From Tenrec ecaudatus (lineage: Eukaryota; Chordata; Mammalia; Afrosoricida; Tenrecidae), in contig NC_134542.1 in assembly GCF_050624435.1 (NCBI RefSeq), forward strand, positions 14,496,997 to 14,560,996: a stretch of DNA of 64,000 nt, read 5' to 3'. Of this stretch, positions 43,213-54,987 are shown piece by piece. Under the pieces are notes generated by a model. It had not been told where the DNA came from. It did no database searches and saw only the letters and a program-made list of their open reading frames with translations. The position numbers were made by a program, and so were the translations under genes. How positions within the stretch are numbered: position 1 is the stretch's first letter; the number at the start of each line of letters is the position of its first letter.

Positions 43213-43983
43213 CCTGGGGAAGGCAGAACGCTGTTGAAGAAGGAAAATGCAAAAACTTTCCCCCTAAAATGAGCCGCAGGTAAATCCGAGGCTGCTCCCT
43301 GTCAAAAGGTGGACAGCTAACAAGATTGGAAAACACTTGGGTCCCATTGAATTCCAACTCACGCAGGTTTTGCTCTACAAGGTTACAGGTTAAAAGAATC
43401 CACCTAAAGAGAAAAAGGAAATGACTCAGCTCTCAGGGAAATGACTTCAAAGCAAACAAGGTTGTGGATCAGCCCTGGAGGAATGCCTGCTATTTTTAGG
43501 ATGCACTGTTTCAGAAGCAGAAGTTAAATGCAGTTTCTTGAAGTCAGTGAGGCATTAGCCAGCATTTGTTAAAGGAATTCAGAATGGTGTTGGCTAAACA
43601 TCTGGAGTATCTGATGGAATATTTCCCTAACAGAATCAAGAGAGTGACAAACAATAACAAAGCACAGCACTGTCAACACAGAGGCAGCAAACACACCCTT
43701 CAGAAGTAGTTTCAGGAAGTTGTCCAGAAGCATGTCTTAAAGTGACCCAACACCGTTTGGTTCTTCCTAAGCCCACTGACAACTTTCCAATGCGTTTGCC
43801 CAATCCATGGTGGCTGTGTCTTTGCTGGCCACTTAGAGGCACGTTTGTTGTTTTGCTGTTTCCGGGTAATGTCTTCTCGCAGGCAGGTTGTTTTCATAGT
43901 TGACTTCATAGTCATGTGCCTTGGAGTTTCCAGCCGGCGGTCATTTCAGCTACCACCTGAAGGTTGTTCTGTACTATTTATAG
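43213..43983. other. no secure feature
   Basis: A possible SINE trace at 43345-43395 ('cattgaattccaactcacg'). Otherwise unique-looking. Confidence 0.35.
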
Positions 43984-44052
43984 CAGTGGTTCTCCGCCTT
44001 CCTCATGCCGCCACCCTTTCATGCAACTCCTCATGATGTGGGGACTCGTTCA
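43984..44052. mobile_element. SPIN fragment
   Basis: 'cagtggttctccgccttcct' and 'catgccgccacccttt' then 'ctcctcatgatgtggggac' match one end of SPIN read from the opposite terminus. The other end is missing; an RTE fragment begins about 25 bases later. Confidence 0.7.
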
Positions 44053-44075
44053 ACCTTTTGTCATGTTGTCCTTGT

Positions 44076-44358
44076 TAGGGGCCCTCGAGTGAGTCAGTTC
44101 CTGCTCAGTGAGACCCCGTGTGCGACAGAATGAAACACCGCCCAGGCCCATGCCAGCCTCCCAATGGGTGAGTGGGAGCCTGTTGTTGCAGCCACTACAT
44201 CAGTCCATCTTGTTGAGGGCCTTCCCCTTTTTCACTGCCCCTCCGCTTTCCCAAGCACGATGTCTTGTCCCTTCTCCAGGGACAGCTCTCTGTTGACATA
44301 TCCACAGTACGTGAGAGGAAGTCTTGCCATCCTTATTGCTAAGGCACACTTTTGAAGT
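44076..44358 (-). mobile_element. RTE/BovB 3' fragment
   Basis: Left edge 'ttgttaggggccctcgagtg' is the RTE tail complement, with 'gacagaatgaaacaccgccc', 'gcacgatgtcttgtcccttc' and 'gtcttgccatccttattgct' as in the 1709 copy. 5'-truncated. Confidence 0.75.
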
Positions 44359-44432
44359 CCCCAGGTGTGTGTTTGTATGCAGATATCTACACATATACAT
44401 CCCGTGTATATGTATCAAGATAGTGACTCAGA

Positions 44433-44612
44433 AGGAGCCCTGATGGCCACTAACCCAAAGATTGCTGGTTCAAACGCACCCAGTGACTCTGTGAGAGCTA
44501 GACCTGGTGTTCTAAACTTTGTGAAGTTTCGAGTCTAGCAAGCCTTATGAGGCAGTTCTGCTGTCACGTGGCGCTGTTCCGAGTCAAAATGGATTCAAGG
44601 GCCCATCGCAAC
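44433..44612 (+). mobile_element. AfroSINE
   Basis: 'aggagccctgatggccacta' head, 'attgctggttcaaacgcacc' middle, 'gttccgagtcaaaatggatt' tail. Confidence 0.8.
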
Positions 44613-46879
44613 CTAGAAGATTTCATTCAGAATAACCGATTTCTACTTGAATGCTTACTTCTTCTGTTTTAATATCTATTAACATAGGTCTTTCGGGCCC
44701 CGCTGTTTGTTTTCATATTTGGCACCAAAACCTTTGGCTTTGTGCGTGGGAAAAGCTTTGAAGGGTGGTTTAGTAGAACACTAACGTTAAGCACAAGAGA
44801 GTTCAGCCCGATTGGTGCCACTGTGTGTGATTCTCTGCAAGGGGGCACCGTTGCATAGTCATGGGGTGGCATAGATGATTTTCACTTGTTTAATTGCTAA
44901 CCCACACGTGGACCATTCAAGCTCACCCAGAGATGCCACGTAAGAAAGGCCTGGCGATCTATTTTTTAAAAGGCAGCTCATCCCACTCGATTGTAGCCCT
45001 AATGTAAGCACAATTAGTTCCTGTGACATGGTCCTGCTGAGGACTCGCCCTTGCAGAGACCAATGAAGCTGTGGGTGCTCTAGCAGAGCGTGGTTAAGAA
45101 ACCAGTTGGTGCCAATTAGAAAAAATAATAAAGCTTGTCTCAAAACAAGCAGCCATCAGAGTGAAGAGTCAGCTAAGTCCATATGGAAGAAGTACCCCAG
45201 ACCGTGTGATCTGAAGGCTGTGAAGAATAAACTCCAAAACTGGAGGAGGGACTGGTGCCAAAGCCTACACTGTGAACACCCTGTTCTTGGAGCATTATGG
45301 CTAGCGGAAGTCCAACACCCATTTGCAGGGTGCCTATTGTGGATTGGGTCTCTGGCGAATGGCCACTGACCACAGTCCAGGAATGTAAACAGCCCTAATT
45401 TCAGACCACGAGTATTGCAGCGTGGATTTTAGCAGCTGTAGTTACGCTGGAATGCACACCTTATCATTAGATCTTCCTTTGGACTCATGTTGAGTTCATG
45501 CTGGTTTAAAAATATCCCCCGCTTTCTACTCGACTGAGATTGTCCTCTGTTTTATTTGGTTATTGTTGTTGGGTTCTTTTTTTTTGTTTTGTCTGCTTTC
45601 CTGTATGAGGAAGTCAGGGTGGGTGGATCTATGAAAGTAGCACCAGGATTAACCCAGGGCTGAGAAGGTGAGGTGAGTTGAGGGGACCTGGAGAGTCAAC
45701 ATACGTGGGCACAAGAAGCAAGAACGCCTTCCAAAGTTGATAGTGCCATGATGGCGCAACCCTTCTTAGTACGACGGAACTCTTGAAATGTGGGATATGT
45801 CAATTATAACTTTTTTTAAAGGCAGCTATTGGAAACCTTATGGAGCACAGTTTACTTTATCACACGTGGTCATCAGTGTTTAAACCAGCTCACCTGGTTT
45901 CAGAGAAAGGAGCCTGGAACCAAAGACCTGCAGTGGAATGAACCTTTCAGCTGTTTGGCTCCAAGCAAGTTGCTAACCTTTTGGGCTCCAGCTTCCTTGC
46001 CACAATGAAATGAGATAATGATTGTATCCGCCTCTTGGAGGATGGGGGAGCTTTAGTTGAGGTCCTGAGTGGCACGTGTGTAGCCTAAGTCAGCCTTGAT
46101 AAGTGGACCTCTAGTGTTAGCCGGAGACTTGCCTGGTTGAAAATGACTTCCATAAATGGAAACACCTAGAGCAACCAAAGATTTATCTTTGCGGGACCAG
46201 AAAAGGGGATCCGGGATGCAGAGTGCACAGGATGGCCCGCTCCCTGCCAAACTGAGCCAGGAGAGAGCTTAGCTCTGCTAAGACCTACATGACCCACTGA
46301 GGCCCAGCCACAGCCCTGTGGGCCCTGATTTTCTCAGTAAGAGATGAGGATGTTTACTCCGCTTTGCAGTGGATAATACTGTGTTATAACAGGCACATGG
46401 AGCACAGACTGTGTTTAGGAGGCCATTTCTTTGTAGGACAAGCTCAAGGTTTACAAAGACTATGAACCAATAGCTAATGCTCAGCACTTAGTCTTCTAAT
46501 TTGAGAATTAGCTGTCACATTTATTTCTGCCTCCTTCCCTTTCCCAATCACTGTCCCCCCACAGTCAGCTCTTCTTGGCAACTTCCCCCACCCCAAAGTC
46601 ATTCAAGTGCTTCTCTTCACGGAATGTTATTTCACTCCTTATAGGCAGCTCTTCAGCCACCAGATGGTGCACAAGGATTGGGAAAGGCACTAAAACCCAG
46701 GACCAGCATGGCCCCTTTTCAAGGTTTTTATTTCAGGAAAAAGGTTGACAGAGCAGGCCCACAATGAGATTCGTGTGGATTTTAACTATGCATTTAACTT
46801 TCCTCATTCTTCATCTTGGAAACATGAGCCCGACCTAGAAAATTCGAGGTATAAAATGAGGTGAATAAATGTTAATAAA
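44613..46879. other. repeat-poor stretch, about 2.3 kb
   Basis: No secure repeat. 45170-45240 ('ccatatggaagaagtacccc', 'agaccgtgtgatctgaagg') faintly resembles the LINE module's 'acatggaagaagcacaccag' block and may be an ancient relative. No exon recognised. Confidence 0.35.
46657..46669 (+). promoter_or_regulatory. CTCF-like motif
   Basis: 'ccaccagatggtg' differs from the CTCF core pattern CCASYAGRKGGCR at one position. Such matches are frequent by chance. Confidence 0.25.
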
Positions 46880-47072
46880 CCCAAACCCCATGGAGTCGAT
46901 TTTACTTCAGAGCAATGGCAATGGACAGATTAGAAGTGCTTTAAAGGACTTCCGAGACTGTAAAACTTAGGGGAGCCAACAGCCTCATGTTTCTCCTCTG
47001 GAGCGGCTGGTGAGTTTGAACCACTAATCTTGCCGTTAGCCACCCAATGCCTAACCCGTCAGAACTCCTTAT
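46880..47072 (-). mobile_element. AfroSINE
   Basis: 'ccaaaccccatggagtcgat' left, 'gacttccgagactgtaaaac' middle, 'ctggtgagtttgaaccacta' then 'gtcagaactcctta' right. Confidence 0.8.
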
Positions 47073-47364
47073 AAATGATGGGAATGTTAATTTCAGAATA
47101 GATTTGACCACACTGTATTAGCCAAGATGCTCAAGTAAGTTTCTCCAGTCAACGGGGCCTGGGTAGTTTCAGAAACCATATGAAAGACATCTCTTGAGCC
47201 CAGTAAAGCTATAGAAAGAGTACAAAAAGGGACAGACTGAGCAGTCTCAGAGGCTGCTTCCTGCCCAAATGGAGCTCAGTGACCACGTTCCCTCAGGGTG
47301 TGCTGGTGATGTAATGATTCACTGCTAACACTTAAAAGGAGTTGCTGGGGGGTGGGAGTGGGGG

Positions 47365-47556
47365 TGGGGTGCAAATGGTTAATGTGCTTGACTGCTAGCC
47401 GAAAAGTGGAGGTTTGACTCTCAGCCTTGGAAGAAAGGTCTAGAAGGATGAATTTTAAAAAAACAACAACAAAAAACTACCGAAAGCATGATGAACCGTT
47501 GCTATTCTTTGACATACATAGGTTTGCCATGAATAGGAATTCCTGTGAATGGAACA
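47365..47556 (+). mobile_element. diverged AfroSINE
   Basis: 'gtgcttgactgctagccg' head region, 'gaggtttgactctcagcctt' middle, tail 'gtttgccatgaataggaatt'. It carries an A-rich insert near 47455-47477. Confidence 0.65.
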
Positions 47557-48429
47557 GAAACCTTTTTTTTTTTTTTTTTTAAATCCTGAGAGTTCACCTC
47601 ATCACCCAGATTTCAGGCTTCTTTGGGGATAAAAAGGTGGTTGGGAGAATTGATGTATTTGAAGTATGGTGTTGGTGAAGAACATCTGTACAATGGATTG
47701 CTAGAAACAATGTTTTAGATTTCAACCACTTCAGGATTTGTGTGGTTAAATCATTGGATGAATCCTGAAAGAGCACGCCCCAGTCCAGATACATTGACGG
47801 CGCTCACGATAGCCGAGGCAGACATTACGTAGTGAGCTGTTGTTTGGTTTCAAGATAATATTTTTTGACATAAAATTTAAAAGCAATTTCAGAACTATAC
47901 TTTCAGGAATTTACTTGGCCTGCATGGCTCACTCCAGAAAGTCTGGAGTCCATGAGAATTTGAAATCCTACTTTGTCTTTTCCCCTTTGTGACCAGGATA
48001 TTTTTCTGTAGACTTTTTTCATCGGTCAGGTTCACAGGGTGCCATCAAGTTCTGGTCTCATGGCAAACAGAGCAGTTGTCATGGAGACAGCTTGCTGCAC
48101 CTTCTCTGTCTTCTATGTTTTAGCTCTCTTTATTCTTACGGGCAAATAGAGACTGGTTGTTGTGTCTTATGCGGCTGTCTGCAAGCTCTTAAAGCCATAG
48201 GCACTACACAAGGACCTCAGAGGTCGAACAGAAGGACAAACCATGGGTGTTCATAAAACCCATGCCCTGATCCCTAAAGCGAGGAACCAAATCCCATGAG
48301 CTTTTTGGTTGCATATAAAAAGCCTCAGCAGCTACTCTTGTTTTCATTAAAATCACTGTTGTACGTATAGCCCTCAGAGAACTTTGCCCAATTCTACTTC
48401 TTCCAAATATATAACCATGGACAGCAGCC
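47557..48429. other. no recognisable feature besides a T-run
   Basis: A T-run of 18 at 47563-47580 may be the complement of a poly(A) tail, but no identifiable retroelement follows. Rest unique-looking. Confidence 0.35.
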
Positions 48430-48850
48430 ATTAATTGTGCAATCCTCCCCTTGATGTGGTTTTCCCATCACTATAAACCAGAATTTATCTGTAAGCAATA
48501 GCCCAACTGCTCCCCCTCCCTCCCATTTTGGTCTCCACCAATAAACTGGTATGTATACTCTTGCCGCTTCTTGCCCCTTCTATATATCTGCGGTCATATA
48601 CCGTATGCCCTTTTGTGACTGACTTATTTCACTCGGCAGAATGTCTTCTAGCTCTATTCTTACTGAACAGGTATGAAGACTTCGTTTCTCCTACGTGGCA
48701 GAATAGTATTCCGTCAGGTGCATGCACTGCATTTTGCTTATGCATTCATCTGCTGGTGGACATTTAGGCTGCCATGAATGTTGGTGCACAAATCTCGGTC
48801 TGACTCTCTGCTTCACTAGGTGATCTTTTGAAAATACATTCTTTCCTGGT
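48430..48850 (-). mobile_element. ancient L1M 3' region
   Basis: 'gtgactgacttatttcactc', 'gcagaatgtcttctagctct', 'gcattcatctgctggtggac' and 'aggctgccatgaatgttgg' follow the order of the conserved old mammalian L1M 3' end, read in reverse. Highly diverged, hence old. Confidence 0.75.
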
Positions 48851-48905
48851 GCCTCTTGGTGGACTTGAACTTCTAACCGTTCACTTAACCATTGGGACCA
48901 TAAAG
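48851..48905 (-). mobile_element. AfroSINE fragment
   Basis: 'tggtggacttgaacttctaa' and 'cacttaaccattggga' are the 5' part of a minus-strand SINE. Confidence 0.45.
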
Positions 48906-49287
48906 ACACACCTCCACCTTTTGAAGTCCTTCTGACAGGGGCCTTCTGAGGAGTAGCAGCCTCGGGAGGATGGCTTGTTGGCTTTCCTAGAAGCGAAGCA
49001 TAAAGGAATCCAGATAAGAGTACTACAGGTGGAGCCTGGAAATAAGTGCCAGAACCAGTCGTGTGTAACATTTTTATAACTGATCTGGCAGAAAGAACAT
49101 GGGGACTGCATCTCTTGGTTTGCTGTGCTCTTACTACTGACTCATGGATGGTTAAGCCAGGCAGAACAAGCTGTCAGATCTCAGAAATAGAAAAAGTGCT
49201 AGTCAAGCTTGTTGCACCTGGAGAAAAGTGGTCCCATTTGTAAGTTTATGATGCCAACTAAAACCCAGAGCTCTATTAAGAAGGCCA
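48906..49287. other. no recognisable feature
   Basis: Nothing recognised. Confidence 0.4.
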
Positions 49288-49462
49288 AGGAGCCCTGGTG
49301 GTGGTCAGTAGTTCGGAACACCAGCCACTCCCCGGAAGCCAAAAACAAGGCTTTCTACTCCTGTAAAAAGTTACAGTCTCAAAAACTAACACAGGGAGGT
49401 TCAGCCTTGCCCTGTAGGGCTGCTATGAGTCAGCATTGACTCCACTGGCAGTGAGTTTATAT
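49288..49462 (+). mobile_element. AfroSINE
   Basis: 'aggagccctggtggtggtca' head, 'ctactcctgtaaaaagttac' middle, 'ctgctatgagtcagcattga' tail. Confidence 0.88.
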
Positions 49463-49709
49463 TAGAAAGGCCACCTCAAGATAATAGTAGCATCCACTAA
49501 CCCTCACAGGAAACCCAAGACAATTCTCTATCCAAATAGTAATACTAGGGCTGGTTGTCATTTCTCACCACTTAACAGTCTGTCCATTCTTCCTGAGTCC
49601 TTGCTATGGCATGGAAGGGATGGAGGCCTGGTCAGGGAGAAACCCAGAGTGTGTGGGCAGATGTCAAGAACCGGAGACTCCTTCACTCTAAAGGTGGAGG
49701 CTGAGGGGG

Positions 49710-50221
49710 AGTGTGGTATTTATACTCTTGTGTCAACTTGAGACTATTAAGAGTGAAGGAATGGAGTTTAGCATGTCAGCCAGGTCACAGATTGATGAGC
49801 TTCTTTGGAGGCACTAAGGAGCTAAATAGCTCACTGAAGGCCAGATACACGCTCCCTGTGAGACATTTCGGTTGACAAGCCACATGGAGCTACACTGATA
49901 GAGAAAGAGCCCTGGATTGGAGGAGCTCCATCCAGATCCACACCAGAGCTGACATGATTCTACCACCACTGGATCCACAAGACTTTCTGCCCACTGGCTG
50001 TGATCTTCCTGTGTTCTGCGTCATTGCATGTGTTGCCTTAGTCTGAAGGGGAATTTACAGGCTGATATTGGACAGATCAGCTAATAACAGACTTAAGGAA
50101 TTGTTCTGGACTGGGCTGGGATGTTTTTGCAGTTAGCAGCCCAACATATAACCACTATGCCACCAGGGTTCCTTAAGGGATTTTTTTAAATATACAATTA
50201 CTCTTTCATATAAAGCTCTTT

Positions 50222-50283
<62 letters not shown>

Positions 50284-50357
50284 CACACACACACATATAT
50301 ATACACATATGTGAATGTCCTGGATTTGTTTCTCTAGTCAAACCAGACTAACACGGG
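49710..50357 (-). mobile_element. LTR, second subtype, with SINE and CA-repeat insertions
   Basis: Reverse complement of the 29652 type: 'cttgtgtcaacttgagacta' and 'gagtgaaggaatggag' at left, 'gtttctctagtcaaaccaga' and 'ctaacac' at right. Near 50130-50180 a minus-strand AfroSINE head ('gccaccagggttccttaa') interrupts it, then the CA microsatellite. Target duplications not found. Confidence 0.6.
50226..50310. repeat. (CA)n(TA)n microsatellite
   Basis: About 22 CA units, then alternating TA and CA blocks. Likely length-polymorphic and prone to slippage. Confidence 0.95.
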
Positions 50358-50368
50358 AGATCCTGCAA

Positions 50369-50481
50369 CTGTATATACTCGAGTATAAGCCGACTCGAAA
50401 ATCAGCCGAGGCACCTAATTTTACCACAAAAACTGCATTAAAAATGTGCTGAAAACTCGGCATTTACATGAGTAAATACGG
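50369..50481. mobile_element. short TA-class MITE (113 bp)
   Basis: 'ctgtatatactcgagtataa' and 'catgagtaaatacgg' are inverted ends, TA follows on the right, and the left base pair is changed. 'ccgaggcacctaattttacc' inside matches the 23076 copy in reverse. Confidence 0.75.
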
Positions 50482-50756
50482 TAAATCATGAAGGGTTCAC
50501 ACAGAACCAGTCCATACTTCAATCATTCCCTTCTCCTTAAATATTATACTAGGAACATTCAAATTCTGGGGGAACCCTGTATGTCTTAAAGTACAACCAG
50601 GACATACATGTAAACATACGAAGGCTACTGAATTGTGCATGTGAAAAGCATTGAGATGGCCAGTGTCTCGCCAGCTCTGTATTCACGACAGTTTTAAAAG
50701 GACTGCTCCATCTAGGCGCGTGCGGAGGTATACTAGTCACTTGTCATGAACCCGTG

Positions 50757-50960
50757 AACTCAACCCCCAACTCCACTGCCATCGACTTGATTCCAACTCA
50801 AAATGACCCTGCAGGAGAGCAGAAGAGCCCCCGGGGGTTTCCAAGACCGACTCGTAGGGGAGTAGGAAGCCTCATCTTTCTCCCTTGGAGCAGCTGTTGG
50901 TTTCCAGTTGTTGACCTTGTGGTTGGCCGCTCACGTGGAACCGCTACTCAACCAGGGCTT
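50757..50960 (-). mobile_element. AfroSINE
   Basis: 'ccactgccatcgacttgatt', 'gggagtaggaagcctcatct' and 'actcaaccagggctt' in order. Confidence 0.85.
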
Positions 50961-51007
50961 CTTTCCATCAACTCGTGCGGTTGGGAAACAAAACTATCAA
51001 AACTAAG

Positions 51008-51195
51008 TGATAGCTCACAGCGGGTAAAGTCGATTCCAACGCTCATCAACCCTGCGCGACAGAGTAGAAGGGCCCCGTGGGATTCTGATGCTGTGGATAT
51101 TGACGGGAGGAGAAAGCTTCGATTTCCCTGGTGGAGCAGCTTGGAGGTTTTGAACTGCTGAACTGCTGTTAGCAGCCCAACGTGTGCTGAACTGT
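51008..51195 (-). mobile_element. AfroSINE
   Basis: 'aaagtcgattccaacgctca', 'gggattctgatgctgtggat' and 'ttttgaactgctgaactgct'. The head is eroded. Second consecutive minus-strand copy. Confidence 0.75.
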
Positions 51196-51336
51196 TGGGG
51201 AAATACACAAAAGGATTTACCCCTTATCTTTTAAATTAAACACTTGAGACCAGGATGTGGGTAATACAGTCCATCATGTTGTTTTTTATTACCAAAGTGT
51301 CTCAATAGCTTTTAAAGTAATAGTCTAGGCTTATAA

Positions 51337-51690
51337 GTAACTCACATATCTATCAACAAATAAATGGAGATGTTCATACAATGAAACAGTATTTAACAAT
51401 AAAAGGGTATTAGAGATCAGTATTCACAACAGCGTAAATAAATCTCACAATAACTATGTTGAATTATGTTGAATGAACACAGACACATGCCCATCCACAC
51501 TGTCTTGTTTAAGTGCAGCGAAAGGCGGGAAAATGCAAAGGAATTGAGGGTAGCTATTGGTTGCTGGAGGGCAGCAGCGGGAGGAGGAGAGGGGGCACAC
51601 AGAGGCCTGAGGACATTTTGAGGGAGAGATGGAAGTGTTCCTTTGATTGATGGTGGTCATGGCCATCTGGGTGTAAAAAAGGTTACATTA
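51337..51690 (+). mobile_element. ancient L1M 3' region
   Basis: 'tctatcaacaaataaatgga', 'caatgaaacagtatttaaca', 'tgaatgaacacagacacatg' and 'ttgattgatggtggtcatgg' follow the order of the old L1M 3' untranslated region. Confidence 0.65.
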
Positions 51691-51727
51691 AATGTTAATT
51701 ATTGTACACTTTGCTAGAACGTTTTCT

Positions 51728-53985
51728 GTTTTTTAAAAAAATCATTTTATTAGGGGCTCATACAACTCTTATCTCAATCCCATACATACATCAATTGTGT
51801 AAAGCACATTTGTACATTTATTGCCCTCATCATTCTCAAAACATTTGCTCTCCACTTAAGCCCCTGGCATCAGCTCCTCATTTATTCTCCTCCCTCCCCG
51901 TTCCCCCCTCCCTCATGAACTTTTGATAATTTATAAATTATTATTTTGTCATATCTTGCTCTGTCCCCACGTCTCTCTTCACCCACTTTTCTGTTGTCTG
52001 TCCGCCCAGGGAGGAGGTTATAGGTAGATCCTTGTAATCAGTTCCCCCTTACCAACCCACCCTCCCAGTATCACCACTGGTCTTGAAGGGATCATTCGCC
52101 CTGATTACCTGTGTTTCCCATTCCTATCTGTACCAGTGTACATCCTCTGGTCTAGCCAGATCTGTAAGGTAGAATTGGGATCCTGATACTGGGGTGGGGT
52201 TATGGGGTGGGGGGCAAAAGCATGCAAGAACTAGAGGAAAGTTGTATGTTTCATCATTGCAACATCACGCCCTGACTGGCTTGTCTCCTCCCCGAGACTC
52301 TTCCGTAAGGGGGTGTCCAGTGACCTACAAATGGGCTTTGGGTCTCCATTCCGCACTCCCCACTTCATTCACAATGATATGACTTTTTGTTCTGATGGTG
52401 CCTGATATCTGATTCCTTCGACACCTTGTGATCGCACAGGATAGTGTGCTTCTTCCATGTGGGCTTTGATGCTTCTGAGCTAGATGTACGCTTGTTTACC
52501 TTCAAGCCTTTAAGACCTCAGATGCTATATCTTTTGATAGCTGGGCACCATCAGCTTTCTTTGCCACTTTTGCTTATGTACCCATTTGTCTTCAGCGATC
52601 GTATCAGGGAGGTGAGCACACAGTGATATGATTTTTTGTTCTTTGATGTCTGATAACTTATCTCTTCGGCACCTCATGATCACGCAGGCTGGAGTGCTTC
52701 TTCCATGTAGGCTTTGTTACTTCTGAGCTAAATGGCCACTTGTTTACCTTCGAGCCTTTAAGACCCCAGACACTACATCTTTTGATAGCCGAGCACCATC
52801 AGCTTTCTTCACCACATTTACTTATTCACCCGCTTTGTCTTCAGCGATTGTGTCGGGAAGGTGAGCATCATACAATGCCAGTTTAATAGAACAAAGTATT
52901 CTTGCATTGAGGGAGTACTTGGGTGGAGGCCCAATGTCCATCTGCTACCTTAATACTAAACCTATGCATATATGCACATAGATCTATTTCTCCATCCTCA
53001 TATATAAATATATTTACATATGTGCATGCTTTTATTTAGACATCTATAAATACCCTTTGCCTCCTAGCTGTTTCCTCTATTTCCTTTGACTTTCCTCTTG
53101 TCCCACTATCATGCTTAGTCTTCATTAGGGTTTTAGTAATTCTTCTCAGTTACATTACCCTTGGTCACGCCCTACCAGGCCTTCCATACCCTCCTCACCA
53201 CTGATTTGGATCACTTGTTGTTCCCTTGTCCCTGGGTTTGTTAACACCACTCCCTTTCTCCCCACCTCCCTCTTTCCCATGTCCCCCCAGAACTGTCCAT
53301 CCTGTTGTTTTCTCCTCCAGATTGTTCATCCAGCCTGTCTTATTTAGACAGCCCTGCAGAGATAATAACATGCACAAAACAAGACAGAGCAAAACCAAGC
53401 AACAATATACAACAAAACAACAACAAACCAATGACAAAAAATAGAACAAAACACAAGAAAGAAACAAGCTTGTAGTTAGTTCACGGATTGTTTGTTGGCC
53501 TTTAGGAGTGTTTTCCAGTCCAGTCTGTTGGGGTTCCAAGTCCTTGCCCAAAGTCCATCTTTGGCATTCCCTGGAACCTCACCACTTCATTACCTCACTG
53601 TTCTGTTGCACCCCCTTAGTGTTTTGCCTCAGTGTGGCAGGATCAGATCGGGCGCAATTCCCACACTGTGTCTCCAGTGTTATCCCCTGTAGGGCTATGG
53701 GTCAGTGAGGTACGTCATATCTCATAGTGGGGCCGGCCATGTGGCCCTCTTTGTGGACTGGCTGCTCTGAATGGGAACACCGTCCTCATGGCCTGGTGGG
53801 CCAGGCTGTGCTCCACTCTCTCCTCCTCCCCTTTATCTGCTCCTGTGTGCTCTGATCAGACATGTCCCTCTCCCGGAGCTGCAGATTCAGTGCTGTCCTC
53901 TGAAATAAATTCTTCTGGGGGGAGGGGTAGGTGTCCACATTGTTGGGATTGGGGCTGGCCCCCCAGACCTCCCACTGGTTCTACT
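51728..53985 (-). mobile_element. LINE-type 3' module, about 2.26 kb
   Basis: Longest copy. From left (3' end): 'tcattttattaggggctcat', 'ttgataatttataaattatt', 'tctgtaccagtgtacatcct', a duplicated central block, 'ttaagaccccagacactaca', 'ttcattagggttttagtaat', 'tccagattgttcatccagcc', 'tctgatcagacatgtccctc', 'gggattggggctggcccccc'. It extends no further toward ORF2 than the 26347 copy, so both break at nearly the same point. No coding frame. Confidence 0.85.
52375..52860. repeat. internal direct duplication in LINE module, about 245-bp unit
   Basis: The block from 'gatatgactttttgttctga' through 'ttcttccatgtgggctttga', 'ctgggcaccatcagctttct' and 'tcttcagcgatcgtatcagg' is followed by a second full copy beginning 'gatatgattttttgttcttt' at about 52624. 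The 17851, 26347 and 62437 copies have only one. The two units differ at many positions, so the duplication probably predates insertion and marks a subfamily. Confidence 0.8.
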
Positions 53986-54987
53986 TTGTTTATTGTCACT
54001 GTTAAGTACACAAACACGCCACCTCCGACTTATTCTTTTTAAAAGCAACTTTCAAAATTTAAGCAGTAAGTATATGTGATTTAAGTCTACTTGATTTATT
54101 AAGAAATTCCACTAAAAAACAGCAAGGCACTCTTCGCATCCCAGCTTCTTTTCCCACAACGTTCAATAATTAATAGCTTTTAAACTCCCTTGGTATTTAC
54201 TAAATATTTTGAAATACTACGCTGATGCTGATAGATTTTCATTAGTTAGTTTCACACATTATTTCTGTACTTCTCCTTATGGCAATTGAATAGTTAATCA
54301 TTTTAAAACAACCATCCCTTTACTTCCTCTCCTGTTTTCTTCCTAAATAGTTACGGAGCACTCTATGTGCATGTATAAAATATATATAGATATATTCCCG
54401 TGGGTGGTTTACTTTCCTTTTTCCCCTGGAGTTTATGCCTTTTCTCATTTGCTTGGTTTTCTTGATAGCAGGGGTTTCCTCCTCTCCCAGGTGTTGCAGT
54501 AGATCCATATGTGCTTATCAATATTTTTTCCAATGATACTAATAGATCATACATAAATGATCTCTCCACCCTCCTCCCCTCTCCATCCCTGCCCCATGAC
54601 TTCCATCAAGACGATTTGCCTTCCGGGTTGATGTCTGGCTGTCCCTGGGCCATGCTCTTGACCCCAGCTCTGACTTCCCTGTTCCCAGGATACCATGTCT
54701 AATACCTTCTTGCACCCAGAGTTCCTCTCATTTGGCTGAGGCACATCCCCCAGCACTTTCCTGAGTAGAACACACAGGAGGCAAGTTTCTCTTTTACTTT
54801 TCTTCATATTTTTCAGTCTTGTGAACCTGCCTTATCAACTCTGTCACTTGATTGATAATCTGGTTGAGAGTAGCCTTCTTGCCTTCCAGGCTCTTCTGTG
54901 GTAAGTGAGAAGTCTGTGACCATTTTCTTTCAGATCCATTGTCTATAACTCTTGTCCTCCTAAAAGCTCCCTTTATCTTGGTTGTTG
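53986..54987. other. no recognisable feature
   Basis: About 1 kb, A/T-rich in the first half. Nothing recognised. Confidence 0.4.
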
